This document shows positions 1 through 8,009 of a stretch of DNA of 17,232 bases, in pieces (position 1 is the first letter of the stretch; each line of letters starts with the position of its first letter). The stretch spans positions 1-17,232 of the forward strand of contig USHH01000021.1 in the NCBI GenBank assembly GCA_900554345.1, in the 5' to 3' direction. The translations under genes and the position numbers were made by a program. The notes under the pieces were generated by a model that saw nothing but the letters and a program-made list of their open reading frames with translations, was not told the origin of the DNA and did no database searches. The stretch comes from an uncultured Bacteroidales bacterium (GTDB lineage Bacteria; Bacteroidota; Bacteroidia; Bacteroidales; Muribaculaceae).

Positions 1-29
1 GCGCCCTCCTTGATTATGTATGGCCTGCC

Positions 30-839
30 TCACTTGTCGGGCATTTCCTCATCGGGGAAACGATACTGTCCTTTGTGGCGCGTAATCCTTCCGTAAGTCA
101 CGGCATGACGCGGACAGGTGTGGTAGCAGGCCAGGCAGCTGCAGCAGTTGATGCTCCACACCGGCATGCCGCCACGCATGCTGATGTTCTGGTTAGGGCA
201 GCTTCGCACACAGAGTCCGCAGCTTATGCAGTCGTCGTTATGGTGCCATTTGCCGGGCATCACGCCCCACTGACGAAACAGCGGGTAGATGAGCCGGCTC
301 TTGAGCCTCGGCCAACTTCCTCTCACCACATCGATCGCCATCGGCCGGCATCCGTCGGCATCATATGTTAAGTCGCGTAGGGTGTCGGCGAGAGCGGCGA
401 TACGCTCAGGAACCGCAATTAGCTTGCGATGCTCCACCTCGGCCGCATCCACATCGAAACCGGGCAGAAGCACGTAGGTGTTGGGCATCGTCACGCTGCC
501 GACATAGGATAGCCGGAGACCCCGCTCCTCGAGGAGACCTCGCAGCATCTCCGGAGCCATGCCGGTCTCGTCGCCGCATGTCAACACCGCCCACACAGGC
601 AGGCGCTTCTCATCGACTGCATCGGCGAAGGCATTGCGTGGCAACCCGCGGATGAACCTTACAACCGGGTCGGGGATACCCCAGGAATAGACAGGAAAAA
701 CGAATCCGACGCTTTTCCCTACGGGGTGCATGGAGCCGGCGTGGATGGCGGGCATATACTCCACCTGCTCTCCAAGCACCGCTCCGAGCCTATTGGCCAC
801 ATACCGGGAATTGCCGCTTGCTGAAAAGTAGAAGATCAT
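30..839 (-). CDS. EFR1-type flavodoxin / 2x[4Fe-4S] ferredoxin protein
   Basis: A 269-residue protein with two electron-carrier modules. The N-terminus (MIFYFSASGNSRYVANRLG, residues 1-19) looks like a flavodoxin phosphate-binding loop for FMN. The C-terminal part has two CX2CX2CX3CP clusters, C204/C207/C210/C214 and C232/C235/C238/C242, typical of a bacterial 2[4Fe-4S] ferredoxin. This order matches the EFR1 family (flavodoxin-like domain followed by ferredoxin), cytosolic proteins presumed to shuttle electrons in anaerobes; physiological partners are generally unknown. It lies 69 bp downstream of holA on the same strand and could be the last gene of that operon or transcribed alone; I see no TAnnTTTG box in the gap. 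The family call is firm, the specific role is not known. Confidence 0.85.
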   Translation of the reverse strand: MIFYFSASGNSRYVANRLGAVLGEQVEYMPAIHAGSMHPVGKSVGFVFPVYSWGIPDPVVRFIRGLPRNAFADAVDEKRLPVWAVLTCGDETGMAPEMLRGLLEERGLRLSYVGSVTMPNTYVLLPGFDVDAAEVEHRKLIAVPERIAALADTLRDLTYDADGCRPMAIDVVRGSWPRLKSRLIYPLFRQWGVMPGKWHHNDDCISCGLCVRSCPNQNISMRGGMPVWSINCCSCLACYHTCPRHAVTYGRITRHKGQYRFPDEEMPDK

Positions 840-908
840 GGTTGAAAAGATAAAGACAGACTGGAATGTAGATGATATTTGGAGTGGATATGACTTTCTG
901 ATTGTATA

Positions 909-1952
909 TTAAGTGAATATCTTGAAGATCAGCTCGCGCAGCAGCTCGTTGACACTCTGCGTGGAGCCCACGCCCTTGCTCTTAACGTCAAACTCGCGGA
1001 GATGATGCACGGCGTTGACGGCCTGCCGGGCAGTGTAGCAGCGCATGCCGTCCTTCACGCTTCTGATCTGCCACGCCTGACGGGCCTCGAGCGCCGCCAT
1101 GACAGAGGCGTCAGACTTTTCGGGAAGCATCTTGGCGATCACGAGCTTCACGAAATAGGAGAAGAGAGTGCCGGCGGTGTTGAAGAGCGTCTCCTTGTCG
1201 GAATTACGGCTGAAATAATTCACTATCTTCATAGCCTTGACGTAATCCTTGACAGAGACGGCATCGACGAGCGCGAAATTGCTGTAGTCTTTCGACTGGC
1301 CGATGTTCTTCTCTATCAGGTCGGCAGTGATTCCTGCGGAGATTGCCGGCCCGGCTGCCACAATCAGCTTGTCGACCTCGCCGAAGAGCTTGCTGAGCGG
1401 CGAACCGACATATTCGCAGAGCATAGCCACTCCCTTCTGGTCGATCGATATACTGCGGGAGTCGCAGTATTCCTTAAGAGGAACGGCGAGCTCATAGTCG
1501 CGCAGCATGGCGCTGGTGAAGACCACTGCGCCCGACTTGGCGGCCGCCTTCAGCAAAGCGCATGTGGCATTTAACGTGCCTCCCTTGTAGACAACGACAA
1601 ACACCGTAGTCGGCGTAGGATGCGCCACATATGAGGCAATTCTGTCGAGTGCCTCCTTAGCCCCGGCCATTCCCTGGGCTTCCTTGAGCATAACGAGCTG
1701 ACGGGGAGCCATCACGGGATACTGCTGCGCCGCCGACACCACGGCGGCCATGTCGGCGTCGGCCCCGAAATAAGACACCATGTTGAAATCACGGTCGTCG
1801 GGAGCCACCACCTTTTGCTCGAGAAGATTGACAATGGCGTCGATATAATAGGCCTCCTCCCCCATCAGGATATAGACGGGAGCGAACCTGCCGGCCCTGA
1901 TGTCGGCAGTGATTGAACGGAACCGGGTCTGTGTGTCAGATTTCTTTGCCAT
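909..1952 (-). CDS. holA: DNA polymerase III subunit delta
   Basis: A 347-residue protein of normal length for the delta subunit, which opens the beta clamp within the clamp-loader complex. The diagnostic N-terminal region is YILMGEEAYYID (residues 27-38), equivalent to the 'GEE/D..L.D' segment found at the start of HolA proteins. It is followed by a degenerate AAA+-like core lacking a Walker A motif, as expected for delta. The start codon overlaps the end of the upstream CPBP protease gene by 17 bp, so the two are translationally coupled. Pairing of holA with a CPBP protease and lptB is an organisational detail seen here; no functional link is claimed. Identification rests on overall family resemblance and length. 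Confidence 0.93.
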   Translation of the reverse strand: MAKKSDTQTRFRSITADIRAGRFAPVYILMGEEAYYIDAIVNLLEQKVVAPDDRDFNMVSYFGADADMAAVVSAAQQYPVMAPRQLVMLKEAQGMAGAKEALDRIASYVAHPTPTTVFVVVYKGGTLNATCALLKAAAKSGAVVFTSAMLRDYELAVPLKEYCDSRSISIDQKGVAMLCEYVGSPLSKLFGEVDKLIVAAGPAISAGITADLIEKNIGQSKDYSNFALVDAVSVKDYVKAMKIVNYFSRNSDKETLFNTAGTLFSYFVKLVIAKMLPEKSDASVMAALEARQAWQIRSVKDGMRCYTARQAVNAVHHLREFDVKSKGVGSTQSVNELLRELIFKIFT

Positions 1953-2850
1953 TGCCTGATGAGGTTTCGCTTATCGGATCAAGAAACATGCTGCTGAAGA
2001 AATAGAGCAGCAGCACAGTGGCTATCGCGCTGCCTGCCGCCAGCCATGGAAATCCGGAGTCCGGCAGACCCACAGAGTCTGGAGTGGCGGAAATCATCCC
2101 GGTGTTTACCAGCCAGGAGCTGACAACCACCATCGAGTTGTTGAGGGCATGCGCACAGACGGCGGTCCAGAGCGACTGCGATCGGAAAAGGAGAAACCCG
2201 AAGAGGGCACCGAGAAGCAGCCTCGGCACAAAGCCGAAAAACTGGAAATGCAGTATGCTGAAGACCAGAGCGGCCAGCGTGACGGCCCAGAAAGGACGGA
2301 GGCCGCAGCTCCCGAGGAGCCTCTGAAGGGCGCCGCGGAAGAATATCTCCTCACAGAAACCCGTGAGGATGCCGACAACGAGCACAGCCATCACCATACC
2401 GCCGAAGGATGTCGACGATAGCAGCAGCTCACCAGCCTTTCCGTTGGCTTCCTCCCAGGTGCGGAGCGTCTGCTCCAGCCGGGCCATCGACTCCGGCAGA
2501 TGGATATGCGCGTTCCAGTCGACAATCCAATTGAGGGCCGGCAGCGACACTATATATAATGCCAGAATGCCGAAGATGGCTCTCGCAGTGAGATTACCGT
2601 CAAGCTTCAGAAAGTGACCTGGATGAAAACCGGCAAGTTTCACGGCGAGGATAGCCGGCACACAGAAAGCGAGCACGCCCTGGATAGCCGAAGTGGCCAT
2701 GACGGCGCCACGCGACGGCGCCGAGGCATCGGTATAGGCAGCCGCAATCAGCGATGTGGCAAACAGCCCCACGAGAAAGAGGCCGAAAAGGAGGAGAATG
2801 CCCTGCCCTCCCCTGATGACCGGCGGGAGCGCCGGAGCGGCGGTCTTCAT
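1936..2850 (-). CDS. CPBP family intramembrane metalloprotease
   Basis: A 304-residue polytopic membrane protein. The three CPBP (CAAX protease / bacteriocin-processing, Abi) motifs are visible: EEIFFR at 167-172, the HF of FSILHF (H201) and HALNN at 234-238 (H234, N238). These supply the glutamate and histidines of the predicted metal site inside the membrane. Hydrophobic segments run at roughly 16-38, 53-72, 91-111, 150-166, 187-222 and 269-290. Bacterial CPBP proteins process or degrade membrane and prenylated substrates, but most, including this one, have no assigned substrate. Its ATG overlaps the lptB stop as ATGA, and its end overlaps holA by 17 bp, so it is in the middle of a tightly coupled operon. 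Confidence 0.9.
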   Translation of the reverse strand: MKTAAPALPPVIRGGQGILLLFGLFLVGLFATSLIAAAYTDASAPSRGAVMATSAIQGVLAFCVPAILAVKLAGFHPGHFLKLDGNLTARAIFGILALYIVSLPALNWIVDWNAHIHLPESMARLEQTLRTWEEANGKAGELLLSSTSFGGMVMAVLVVGILTGFCEEIFFRGALQRLLGSCGLRPFWAVTLAALVFSILHFQFFGFVPRLLLGALFGFLLFRSQSLWTAVCAHALNNSMVVVSSWLVNTGMISATPDSVGLPDSGFPWLAAGSAIATVLLLYFFSSMFLDPISETSSGNGKEI

Positions 2851-3827
2851 ATATTGTCGAATTTTTTCCTTCGGAACACGAAATTGCGTCCGAGATATTT
2901 CTCACGCACCACGGGATTGGCCGCGAGTTCCTCGCTCGTGCCTTGAAAGAGGATCTTCCCCTCGAAGAGGAGGTAGGCGCGGTCGGTGATGCTGAGGGTC
3001 TCCGGAGCGTTGTGGTCGGTGATAAGGATGCCGATGTTCTTCTCCTTGAGCTTATAGACGATAGCCTGGATATCCTCGACGGCGATAGGGTCGACCCCGG
3101 CGAAAGGCTCGTCGAGCATGATGAACTTCGGATTGATGGCGAGACACCGGGCAATCTCCGTGCGCCGGCGCTCGCCGCCGGAGAGCTGGTCGCCGAGATT
3201 CTTCCTGACCTTCGTAAGCCGGAACTCTTCTATGAGGCTCTCCAGCTTCTCCTTCTGCTGCTCCTTGGTGAGCTTCGTCATCTCGAGCACGGCGCGGATA
3301 TTGTTCTCCACGCTCAGCTTGCGGAAGACGGAAGGCTCCTGGGCGAGATATCCGATGCCGAACTGGGCGCGTTTATACACGGGATAGCCGGTGATGTCGT
3401 GGTTGTTGAGGAAAATCTTACCCTCGTTGGCGGAGACAAGACCGGTGGTCATATAGAAAGTGGTGGTCTTTCCTGCGCCGTTGGGGCCGAGGAGTCCCAC
3501 GATCTCCCCCTGCCTCACGTCGATTGAGACATGGTTGGCCACCGTGCGCTTGCCGTATCTCTTCACGAGATTCTCGGTCCGGAGCACACCGATACCGTCA
3601 TCCTCACCGGGATTTTCGCCCTCGGAGACAGCGTCAGACATGTCGGATTTGTCGGACGTGTCTGACCCGACTGACTCGGAAATCTCCACCGTCTGCTCCA
3701 CATCGCCGTCGATGGCCTCTGGCACGTCGATCAGCGCCGTCTCCTTGTCGTCGGAAGGGTTGTCAGATGAGGGAGCGTTATTGTTTTTATTCGTGTTGAA
3801 AATAGAGAAAATCTTCATTGTCAGCAT
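2847..3827 (-). CDS. lptB: LPS export ABC transporter ATP-binding protein, with acidic N-terminal extension
   Basis: The ATPase that powers extraction of LPS from the inner membrane with LptFG and LptC. The ABC core occupies about residues 81-326: Walker A GPNGAGKT (114-121), Q-loop Q163, signature LSGGE (215-219), Walker B FIMLDEP (235-241, catalytic E240) and H-loop H272. The segments YLAQEPSVFRKLSVENNI and GVDPIAVEDIQ are typical of LptB. The protein is 326 residues against about 240-250 for ordinary LptB. The excess is an N-terminal tail of about 80 residues rich in Asp, Glu and Ser with no predicted fold. Two ATGs are possible (3827 and 3818); the first overlaps the udk stop by 7 bp. The CPBP gene follows with an ATGA overlap. 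LptF/G/C are not in this window. Confidence 0.93.
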   Translation of the reverse strand: MLTMKIFSIFNTNKNNNAPSSDNPSDDKETALIDVPEAIDGDVEQTVEISESVGSDTSDKSDMSDAVSEGENPGEDDGIGVLRTENLVKRYGKRTVANHVSIDVRQGEIVGLLGPNGAGKTTTFYMTTGLVSANEGKIFLNNHDITGYPVYKRAQFGIGYLAQEPSVFRKLSVENNIRAVLEMTKLTKEQQKEKLESLIEEFRLTKVRKNLGDQLSGGERRRTEIARCLAINPKFIMLDEPFAGVDPIAVEDIQAIVYKLKEKNIGILITDHNAPETLSITDRAYLLFEGKILFQGTSEELAANPVVREKYLGRNFVFRRKKFDNI

Positions 3828-4444
3828 TTATTACACATGGGGAGGAGCGAGCGGATATAGTCGGTGAGCAGACGTATTCCCACATTGTTGCTGCCGCCCT
3901 GGGGAAGTATGATGTCGGCATAGCGTTTGGAGGGCTCTATATAAAGCTCGTGCATAGGCTTGAGCATCTCCTGATATCGGTCGATCACCATCTGTGGCGT
4001 GCGTCCGCGCTCTATGCAGTCGCGGTGGATTACGCGGATGAGCCTTTCGTCGGCATCGGCGTCGACAAACACCTTGACGTCGAGCATATCGCGCAACTCC
4101 TTGTCAGTGAGCACAAGTATTCCCTCCACCACGACCACTGCACGCGGCGTGAGTGTGCGCGTGGCGCTCTGTCGTGAACACGTAAGGAAGTCATAGGTCG
4201 GCATCTCCACGCGATTCCCCTCGCGGAGCATGCGGAGATGGCGGCATAGCAGACTCCATTCGATTGCGTCGGGCTCGTCGTAGTTCATGCCGAGCCTCTG
4301 CTCAAGTGGAATGTGGCTGTTGTCCTTATAATAACAGTCCTGGGGCATCACCACCACCGAGTCCGGGGGGAGCTGCTCCACTATTTTCCTTACCACAGTT
4401 GATTTACCGGAGCCTGTGCCTCCGGCTATACCTATTGTCAGCAT
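3821..4444 (-). CDS. udk: Uridine kinase
   Basis: Phosphorylates uridine and cytidine to UMP/CMP in the pyrimidine salvage pathway (cytosol). From the chosen ATG at 4444 the protein has 207 residues, the normal length, and begins MLTIGIAGGTGSGKST with the P-loop at residues 8-16, immediately after the start as in other uridine kinases. Further family marks are PQDCYYKD, NYDEPDAIEW, PTYDF and VVVEGILVL. The frame stays open upstream to 4531, but those 29 residues lie across a good Bacteroidetes promoter (4502-4532) and are not part of the family, so the downstream ATG is preferred. First gene of the udk-lptB-CPBP-holA run. Confidence 0.93.
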   Translation of the reverse strand: MLTIGIAGGTGSGKSTVVRKIVEQLPPDSVVVMPQDCYYKDNSHIPLEQRLGMNYDEPDAIEWSLLCRHLRMLREGNRVEMPTYDFLTCSRQSATRTLTPRAVVVVEGILVLTDKELRDMLDVKVFVDADADERLIRVIHRDCIERGRTPQMVIDRYQEMLKPMHELYIEPSKRYADIILPQGGSNNVGIRLLTDYIRSLLPMCNKC

Positions 4445-4501
4445 ATCCGGTAGTATTGCGCAGCCGGGGATGGAGAAGAGGGCACTCCGGCTTTTTAAAG
4501 A

Positions 4502-4532
4502 CAAAAGTAGTAAAAATCGGCCATAGCTCAAA
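4502..4532 (-). promoter_or_regulatory. Bacteroidetes-type promoter for udk operon
   Basis: Read on the minus strand, TTTG (4529-4532) is followed after exactly 19 nt by TACTTTTG (4502-4509), a full match to the Bacteroidetes TTTG-N19-21-TAnnTTTG promoter. The predicted transcript start near 4495 leaves a leader of about 50 nt before the udk ATG at 4444. Confidence 0.75.
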
Positions 4533-4611
4533 ATCTTTTCGACATGCGCAGTCGTTTCAAATAAAGATCAGGGCCGGGTAAGGGGAGAAAAGGCAAAACT
4601 GATTTCACAGA

Positions 4612-4643
4612 TTCGGTTTTTCATCAAAATTTTATTAACTTTG
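4612..4643 (+). promoter_or_regulatory. Bacteroidetes-type promoter for mlaEF
   Basis: TAACTTTG at 4636-4643 matches the -7 consensus TAnnTTTG. TTCG at 4612-4615, 20 nt upstream, matches three of four bases of the -33 TTTG. The ATG of mlaE follows 26 bp after the -7 box. This promoter diverges from the udk promoter within the same 225-bp gap. Confidence 0.65.
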
Positions 4644-4669
4644 CAACCGCTTATCTAACCCACTACCGC

Positions 4670-5416
4670 ATGATAGTCTCTTCGATCAAGTCGTTTGGAC
4701 GCTACTGTATGTTTATGACGCAGGTATTCCGCCTGCCCGACAAATGGCGTGTATTCTTCCAGAAGCTCGTGTTTGAGATCAGCAAACTGGGCGTTGACTC
4801 GATACCGCTCGTGATCATCATCTCGCTCTTCATCGGAGCCGTGATCTGCATCCAGATGACCATCAACATAGTATCACCGCTTATCCCCTCCTACTCCACG
4901 GGCCTGGCCACCCGCGAGATCCTTATCCTGGAGTTCTCGTCGACCATGATGTCGCTGATCCTCGCCGGAAAGGTGGGGAGCAACATAGCCTCCGAGATCG
5001 GCACCATGCGCGTCACCGAACAGATCGACGCGCTGGAGATCATGGGCATCAACTCGGCCAACTTCATAGTCTTGCCGAAGATAGTCGGCTTCGTGCTGTT
5101 TATCCCGGTGCTTGTGGTGCTGTCGATGTTCATGGGCCTGCTGGGAGGATGGTTTATCGCCGAGTTCACCACCATGATCTCGGTGGAGAACTATGTCTAC
5201 GGCATCCAGTCGTTTTTCAACGAATGGTATGTATGGTACGGCATTATCAAGACCCTCTTCTTCGCATTCATCATCACGAGCGTGGCGGCCTACTACGGCT
5301 ACTACGTGAAGGGAGGGGCCCTGGAAGTCGGCCAGGCAAGCACCCGGTCGGTGGTGTCGAGCTCGATCCTCATACTACTCTCCGACGTAATACTCACCAA
5401 GCTGCTGCTGCAATAA
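4670..5416 (+). CDS. mlaE: MlaE-family ABC transporter permease
   Basis: The membrane subunit of an MCE/Mla-type phospholipid transporter that keeps outer-membrane lipid asymmetry. It has 248 residues with about five membrane segments (approx. 45-65, 84-105, 139-165, 190-212, 226-246) after an amphipathic N-terminus. The diagnostic MlaE loop is present at 114-127 (RVTEQIDALEIMGI, with E117, Q118 and G126), which couples to the ATPase. It is 12 bp upstream of the cognate ATPase gene. No MCE-domain (MlaD) gene follows; if the right-hand mlaF copy is ancestral, mlaF originally ended against convergent lipB, so MlaD would always have been elsewhere. Confidence 0.9.
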   Translation: MIVSSIKSFGRYCMFMTQVFRLPDKWRVFFQKLVFEISKLGVDSIPLVIIISLFIGAVICIQMTINIVSPLIPSYSTGLATREILILEFSSTMMSLILAGKVGSNIASEIGTMRVTEQIDALEIMGINSANFIVLPKIVGFVLFIPVLVVLSMFMGLLGGWFIAEFTTMISVENYVYGIQSFFNEWYVWYGIIKTLFFAFIITSVAAYYGYYVKGGALEVGQASTRSVVSSSILILLSDVILTKLLLQ

Positions 5417-5428
5417 AAGGAATCCGAT

Positions 5429-6208
5429 ATGATAGAGGCCAAGCATGTATCCAAATGGTTTGACGGAGTCCAGGTGCTCCACGACATCTCGGCGCGGTTC
5501 GAGGCTGGCAAGACCAACCTTATAATCGGACAGAGCGGATCGGGCAAGACAGTATTCATGAAATGCCTGATCGGGCTTCTGACACCGGAAGAGGGAGAGA
5601 TACTCTACGACGGACGTCGGTTCCGCTCGCTCAACACTGAGGAGAAGCGTCAGCTCCGCTCGGAGATCGGCATGCTGTTTCAGGGGTCGGCGCTGTTTGA
5701 CAACGAGACGGTGCTCGGCAATGTGATGTTTCCTCTGAAGATGTTCAGCAAGAAGAGCCACGCCGAGCAGCTGGAGCGTGCCCATTTCTGCATCAGCCGT
5801 GTGGGTCTGAACAACGCCGACGACAAATATCCGTCGGAGATCTCGGGCGGCATGCAGAAGCGTGTTGCCATCGCCCGCGCCATAGCGCTCAACCCGCGCT
5901 ACCTCTTCTGCGACGAGCCGAACTCCGGTCTCGACCCGCGCACCTCGATCCTCATCGACGAGCTGCTCTCAGACATCACGCATGAATACGGCATCACCAC
6001 GGTGATCAATACCCACGACATGAACTCAGTGCTCGGCATCGGCGAGAACATAGTCTTCATCAACAAAGGCCATTGCGACTGGACGGGAAATGACAGTACA
6101 ATATACCGCAGCACAAACGAGAGCCTCAACGACTTTGTCTTCGCGTCGAAGCTCTTCAAAGAGGTGAAGAAATTCCTGGAGCGCAAATACGAGTCAGGCG
6201 AGGAATAA
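5429..6208 (+). CDS. mlaF: MlaF-family ABC transporter ATP-binding protein
   Basis: The ATPase partner of MlaE in phospholipid transport across the envelope. It has 259 residues with Walker A GQSGSGKT (34-41), signature ISGGMQ (138-143), Walker B YLFCDEP (158-164) and switch histidine H196. The QKR after the signature (QKRVAIARA) is typical of this MCE-ATPase family. The last 53 codons (from 6046) are repeated at 9675-9837 on the far side of the hipBA/prophage island, with about 23 base differences but only 7 amino-acid differences. The intact gene may therefore be a chimera whose 3' end came with the island; the protein nevertheless looks complete and functional. Confidence 0.92.
   Translation: MIEAKHVSKWFDGVQVLHDISARFEAGKTNLIIGQSGSGKTVFMKCLIGLLTPEEGEILYDGRRFRSLNTEEKRQLRSEIGMLFQGSALFDNETVLGNVMFPLKMFSKKSHAEQLERAHFCISRVGLNNADDKYPSEISGGMQKRVAIARAIALNPRYLFCDEPNSGLDPRTSILIDELLSDITHEYGITTVINTHDMNSVLGIGENIVFINKGHCDWTGNDSTIYRSTNESLNDFVFASKLFKEVKKFLERKYESGEE
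6046..6208 (+). repeat. Direct repeat, left copy: 3' end of intact mlaF
   Basis: The last 163 bp of mlaF including its TAA stop. It aligns without gaps to 9675-9837 (constant offset 3629). I count about 23 mismatches, roughly 86% identity, mostly at third codon positions. The 20 bases at 6185-6204 (AAATACGAGTCAGGCGAGGA) are perfectly shared with 9814-9833 and are the best candidate for a recombination core. Confidence 0.9.
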
Positions 6209-6290
6209 GCCTGCCCCACTTTAATAGAGTACCTGAAGTAGGTATCCGGCTTAGCTAACGCGTAAGGTGGAAAGATTCACAAATATTCCA

Positions 6291-7571
6291 TTATAAAGAA
6301 AGCTTCAAATTCGATACTATCACATCTATCATGGATTGAGGGACCTCACATTCCTTTGCCATGACCGGCCAATGGGAAGACACATCAGTAATACAGTCGA
6401 TGATTTCAGCAGCCTCCTTTATATTGTTGTGTCTCGCAAATTCCAGAAGGTCCTTTCGAGTGATGTTGTCAAACTTCCCGTTGATTGACATCTGGTGCTG
6501 TGCGGTCCATCCCCCCTTTGGATTGTAGGCAAATCCCATGTCATACGCTGGCGAAAGGTTCCATTTGCCCTGTCTATCCATAAGGAATGATATGTTCTTG
6601 GTATGGTCATCCTGATTGCGGATCACCACATTGAATACCATACGACGAAACATTTCCTGCGCCTGTGAATATGGCAGTCTCAATGCCCTCATCACGTTGA
6701 ACGCCTGCTCGTAAGAGTAAGATCGTGGATTGCGGTAGTCATAATGCGCTATTCCGCAAAGCGTCTGCATGTGGATTTTCTCACCGTCATGACGGTCAAA
6801 ACGCTTGGTGAGAAAATGGGCGCGTCCATTCTCCTCTACCAAACTGCAATCCGACATCTCAATGCCGCATTCCTTAACAAGTCTATAAAAAGAGTATTCC
6901 AGACGACCGAAATTCTGCGTTTCCCTGAATCCGGCTTCGGCGGTGACACCATCGAGTTTGATCAGATAATAATCAAAGCCTTCCGGAGCTTCAATCTGTC
7001 CTGAACGGACTTCTCCCGTCAGTGGGTTGTAGGCAATGATGGCTTTTGCCCTCTGTCCTCCGGCTGAAGTGCCGAGACGCACGATTTCTGCTATCGCCGC
7101 CTTCTTGTCTTCTTCAAGATTGGCTCCGAATTCCTCCTTTTCCGAAAGTGCTTCGCTTGCCACTTCAACAAGAGAGTCAAGTTCTATTCTGACATCCGGA
7201 CTATAGGGAGCATCCATGGCCGGCTCAAACTCCAAAGCTCCCATGCAGCGTTTACCGAGGAAACATAGTGTCTCCACGGCGTTTCCGCTACTTCGTCCGG
7301 TGAGCGCAAGCCAGCGGTCGAACAATGCCCGCCCGTAAGTGTCGGGCAATGAATCGGCAAGCATACCTGGAAGCCCCTTGAACGTCTCACGACCTATGTC
7401 GGAGAATGAATACACCCTTCCCTGACGAACAGGCATCAGAATCGGCGACGGCTCAAGTCCTCTGCCGATGAAACTGTCGACATACTCGAAATATGCCAAC
7501 TGACGGTGGCTGTCCCAGCGGAATGTGCCGACAGGTTGGCCATACAGGTTTACTCTCGCTATATCTACCAT
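6291..7571 (-). CDS. hipA: HipA-family toxin kinase
   Basis: Serine/threonine kinase toxin of a type II toxin-antitoxin module; E. coli HipA phosphorylates glutamyl-tRNA synthetase and drives persistence, but the target here is unknown. At 426 residues it is full length. Visible elements: N-terminal HipA subdomain (about 1-110, including FKGLPGMLADSLPD), a glycine-rich ATP loop TSAGGQRAKA (168-177), catalytic loop RNQDDHTKN (318-326, with candidate catalytic D321/D322 and N326), and the metal-binding DFG-equivalent SPAYDMGF (340-347, D344). All kinase residues appear present, so it is probably active. Its ATG overlaps the hipB stop by 7 bp (ATGGTAG), the classic coupled antitoxin-toxin order. 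It lies inside the island next to mlaF. Confidence 0.92.
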   Translation of the reverse strand: MVDIARVNLYGQPVGTFRWDSHRQLAYFEYVDSFIGRGLEPSPILMPVRQGRVYSFSDIGRETFKGLPGMLADSLPDTYGRALFDRWLALTGRSSGNAVETLCFLGKRCMGALEFEPAMDAPYSPDVRIELDSLVEVASEALSEKEEFGANLEEDKKAAIAEIVRLGTSAGGQRAKAIIAYNPLTGEVRSGQIEAPEGFDYYLIKLDGVTAEAGFRETQNFGRLEYSFYRLVKECGIEMSDCSLVEENGRAHFLTKRFDRHDGEKIHMQTLCGIAHYDYRNPRSYSYEQAFNVMRALRLPYSQAQEMFRRMVFNVVIRNQDDHTKNISFLMDRQGKWNLSPAYDMGFAYNPKGGWTAQHQMSINGKFDNITRKDLLEFARHNNIKEAAEIIDCITDVSSHWPVMAKECEVPQSMIDVIVSNLKLSL

Positions 7572-7924
7572 TCTGGTTCTTCCGTATTAGGTTGTGGGTC
7601 GGTTTTGTTATTACCGCTTGCGCGTTTACGCTGCTTCTTCTTACTTGCCTCGACAAACTCGAAATATTCGTTGGGGCTCATCTCATCTTCCTTAATGAGT
7701 GGTGAGAACACATCCAGTTCGCCCAGAATGCGAAACACACGCATCAGGGAATCGAAATAGCTTATATCACCTTTTTCTATTTTCTTCAATGTTGTCAGTG
7801 AGACTTGCGCCTGTTCAGCGAGCGACGCCTGAGTGAAATTCTGTCGGAGTCGCAGATGCCTGATTTTCTGTCCCAGCCGACGGCGGATTTCACCGTCAGG
7901 CAACATATAAATATTTTCTTCCAT
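7565..7924 (-). CDS. hipB: HipB-like antitoxin, XRE-type DNA-binding protein
   Basis: Antitoxin and autorepressor expected to neutralise HipA and bind the operon promoter. From the ATG at 7924 it has 119 residues. An XRE/Cro helix-turn-helix spans about residues 14-70 (IRHLRLRQNFTQASLAEQAQ, then VSLTTLKKIEKG). A basic, probably disordered tail follows (KKKQRKRASGNN) and ends in EEPEW. The frame is open upstream to 7993, but those codons cover the promoter and inverted repeat, so 7924 (or a second ATG at 7906) is the realistic start. E. coli HipB also has a flexible C-terminal tail ending in Glu-Trp that controls its proteolysis, so the tail is notable. Overlaps hipA by 7 bp. Confidence 0.88.
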   Translation of the reverse strand: MEENIYMLPDGEIRRRLGQKIRHLRLRQNFTQASLAEQAQVSLTTLKKIEKGDISYFDSLMRVFRILGELDVFSPLIKEDEMSPNEYFEFVEASKKKQRKRASGNNKTDPQPNTEEPEW

Positions 7925-7983
7925 AGTCGTACTTGCGTCTATTAGCTTGCAAATATAACAATAATAGCTTAAACTACGACTAT
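7923..7983 (-). promoter_or_regulatory. hipBA promoter with inverted-repeat operator
   Basis: Perfect 9-bp inverted repeat ATAGTCGTA (7923-7931) / TACGACTAT (7975-7983), with an additional inner pair CTATTA (7939-7944) / TAATAG (7962-7967). Between the arms, the minus strand reads TATATTTG (7950-7957), a match to the Bacteroidetes -7 element TAnnTTTG. The right arm covers the -33 position and the left arm covers the hipB start codon. This is the arrangement expected for autorepression by HipB or HipBA. The arms are clear; binding by HipB is inferred. Confidence 0.7.
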
Positions 7984-8009
7984 TTAATTCCAAATATTTT
8001 CAAATAAAA

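Noticed and set aside
2943..3527. Plus-strand frame of 194 codons antisense to lptB
   Set aside because: Leu/Glu/Asp-rich mirror of the ABC core; no independent support.
6230..6244. Small inverted repeat TACCT-GAAGT-AGGTA after mlaF, as a terminator
   Set aside because: Only a 5-bp stem with no T run; could occur by chance.
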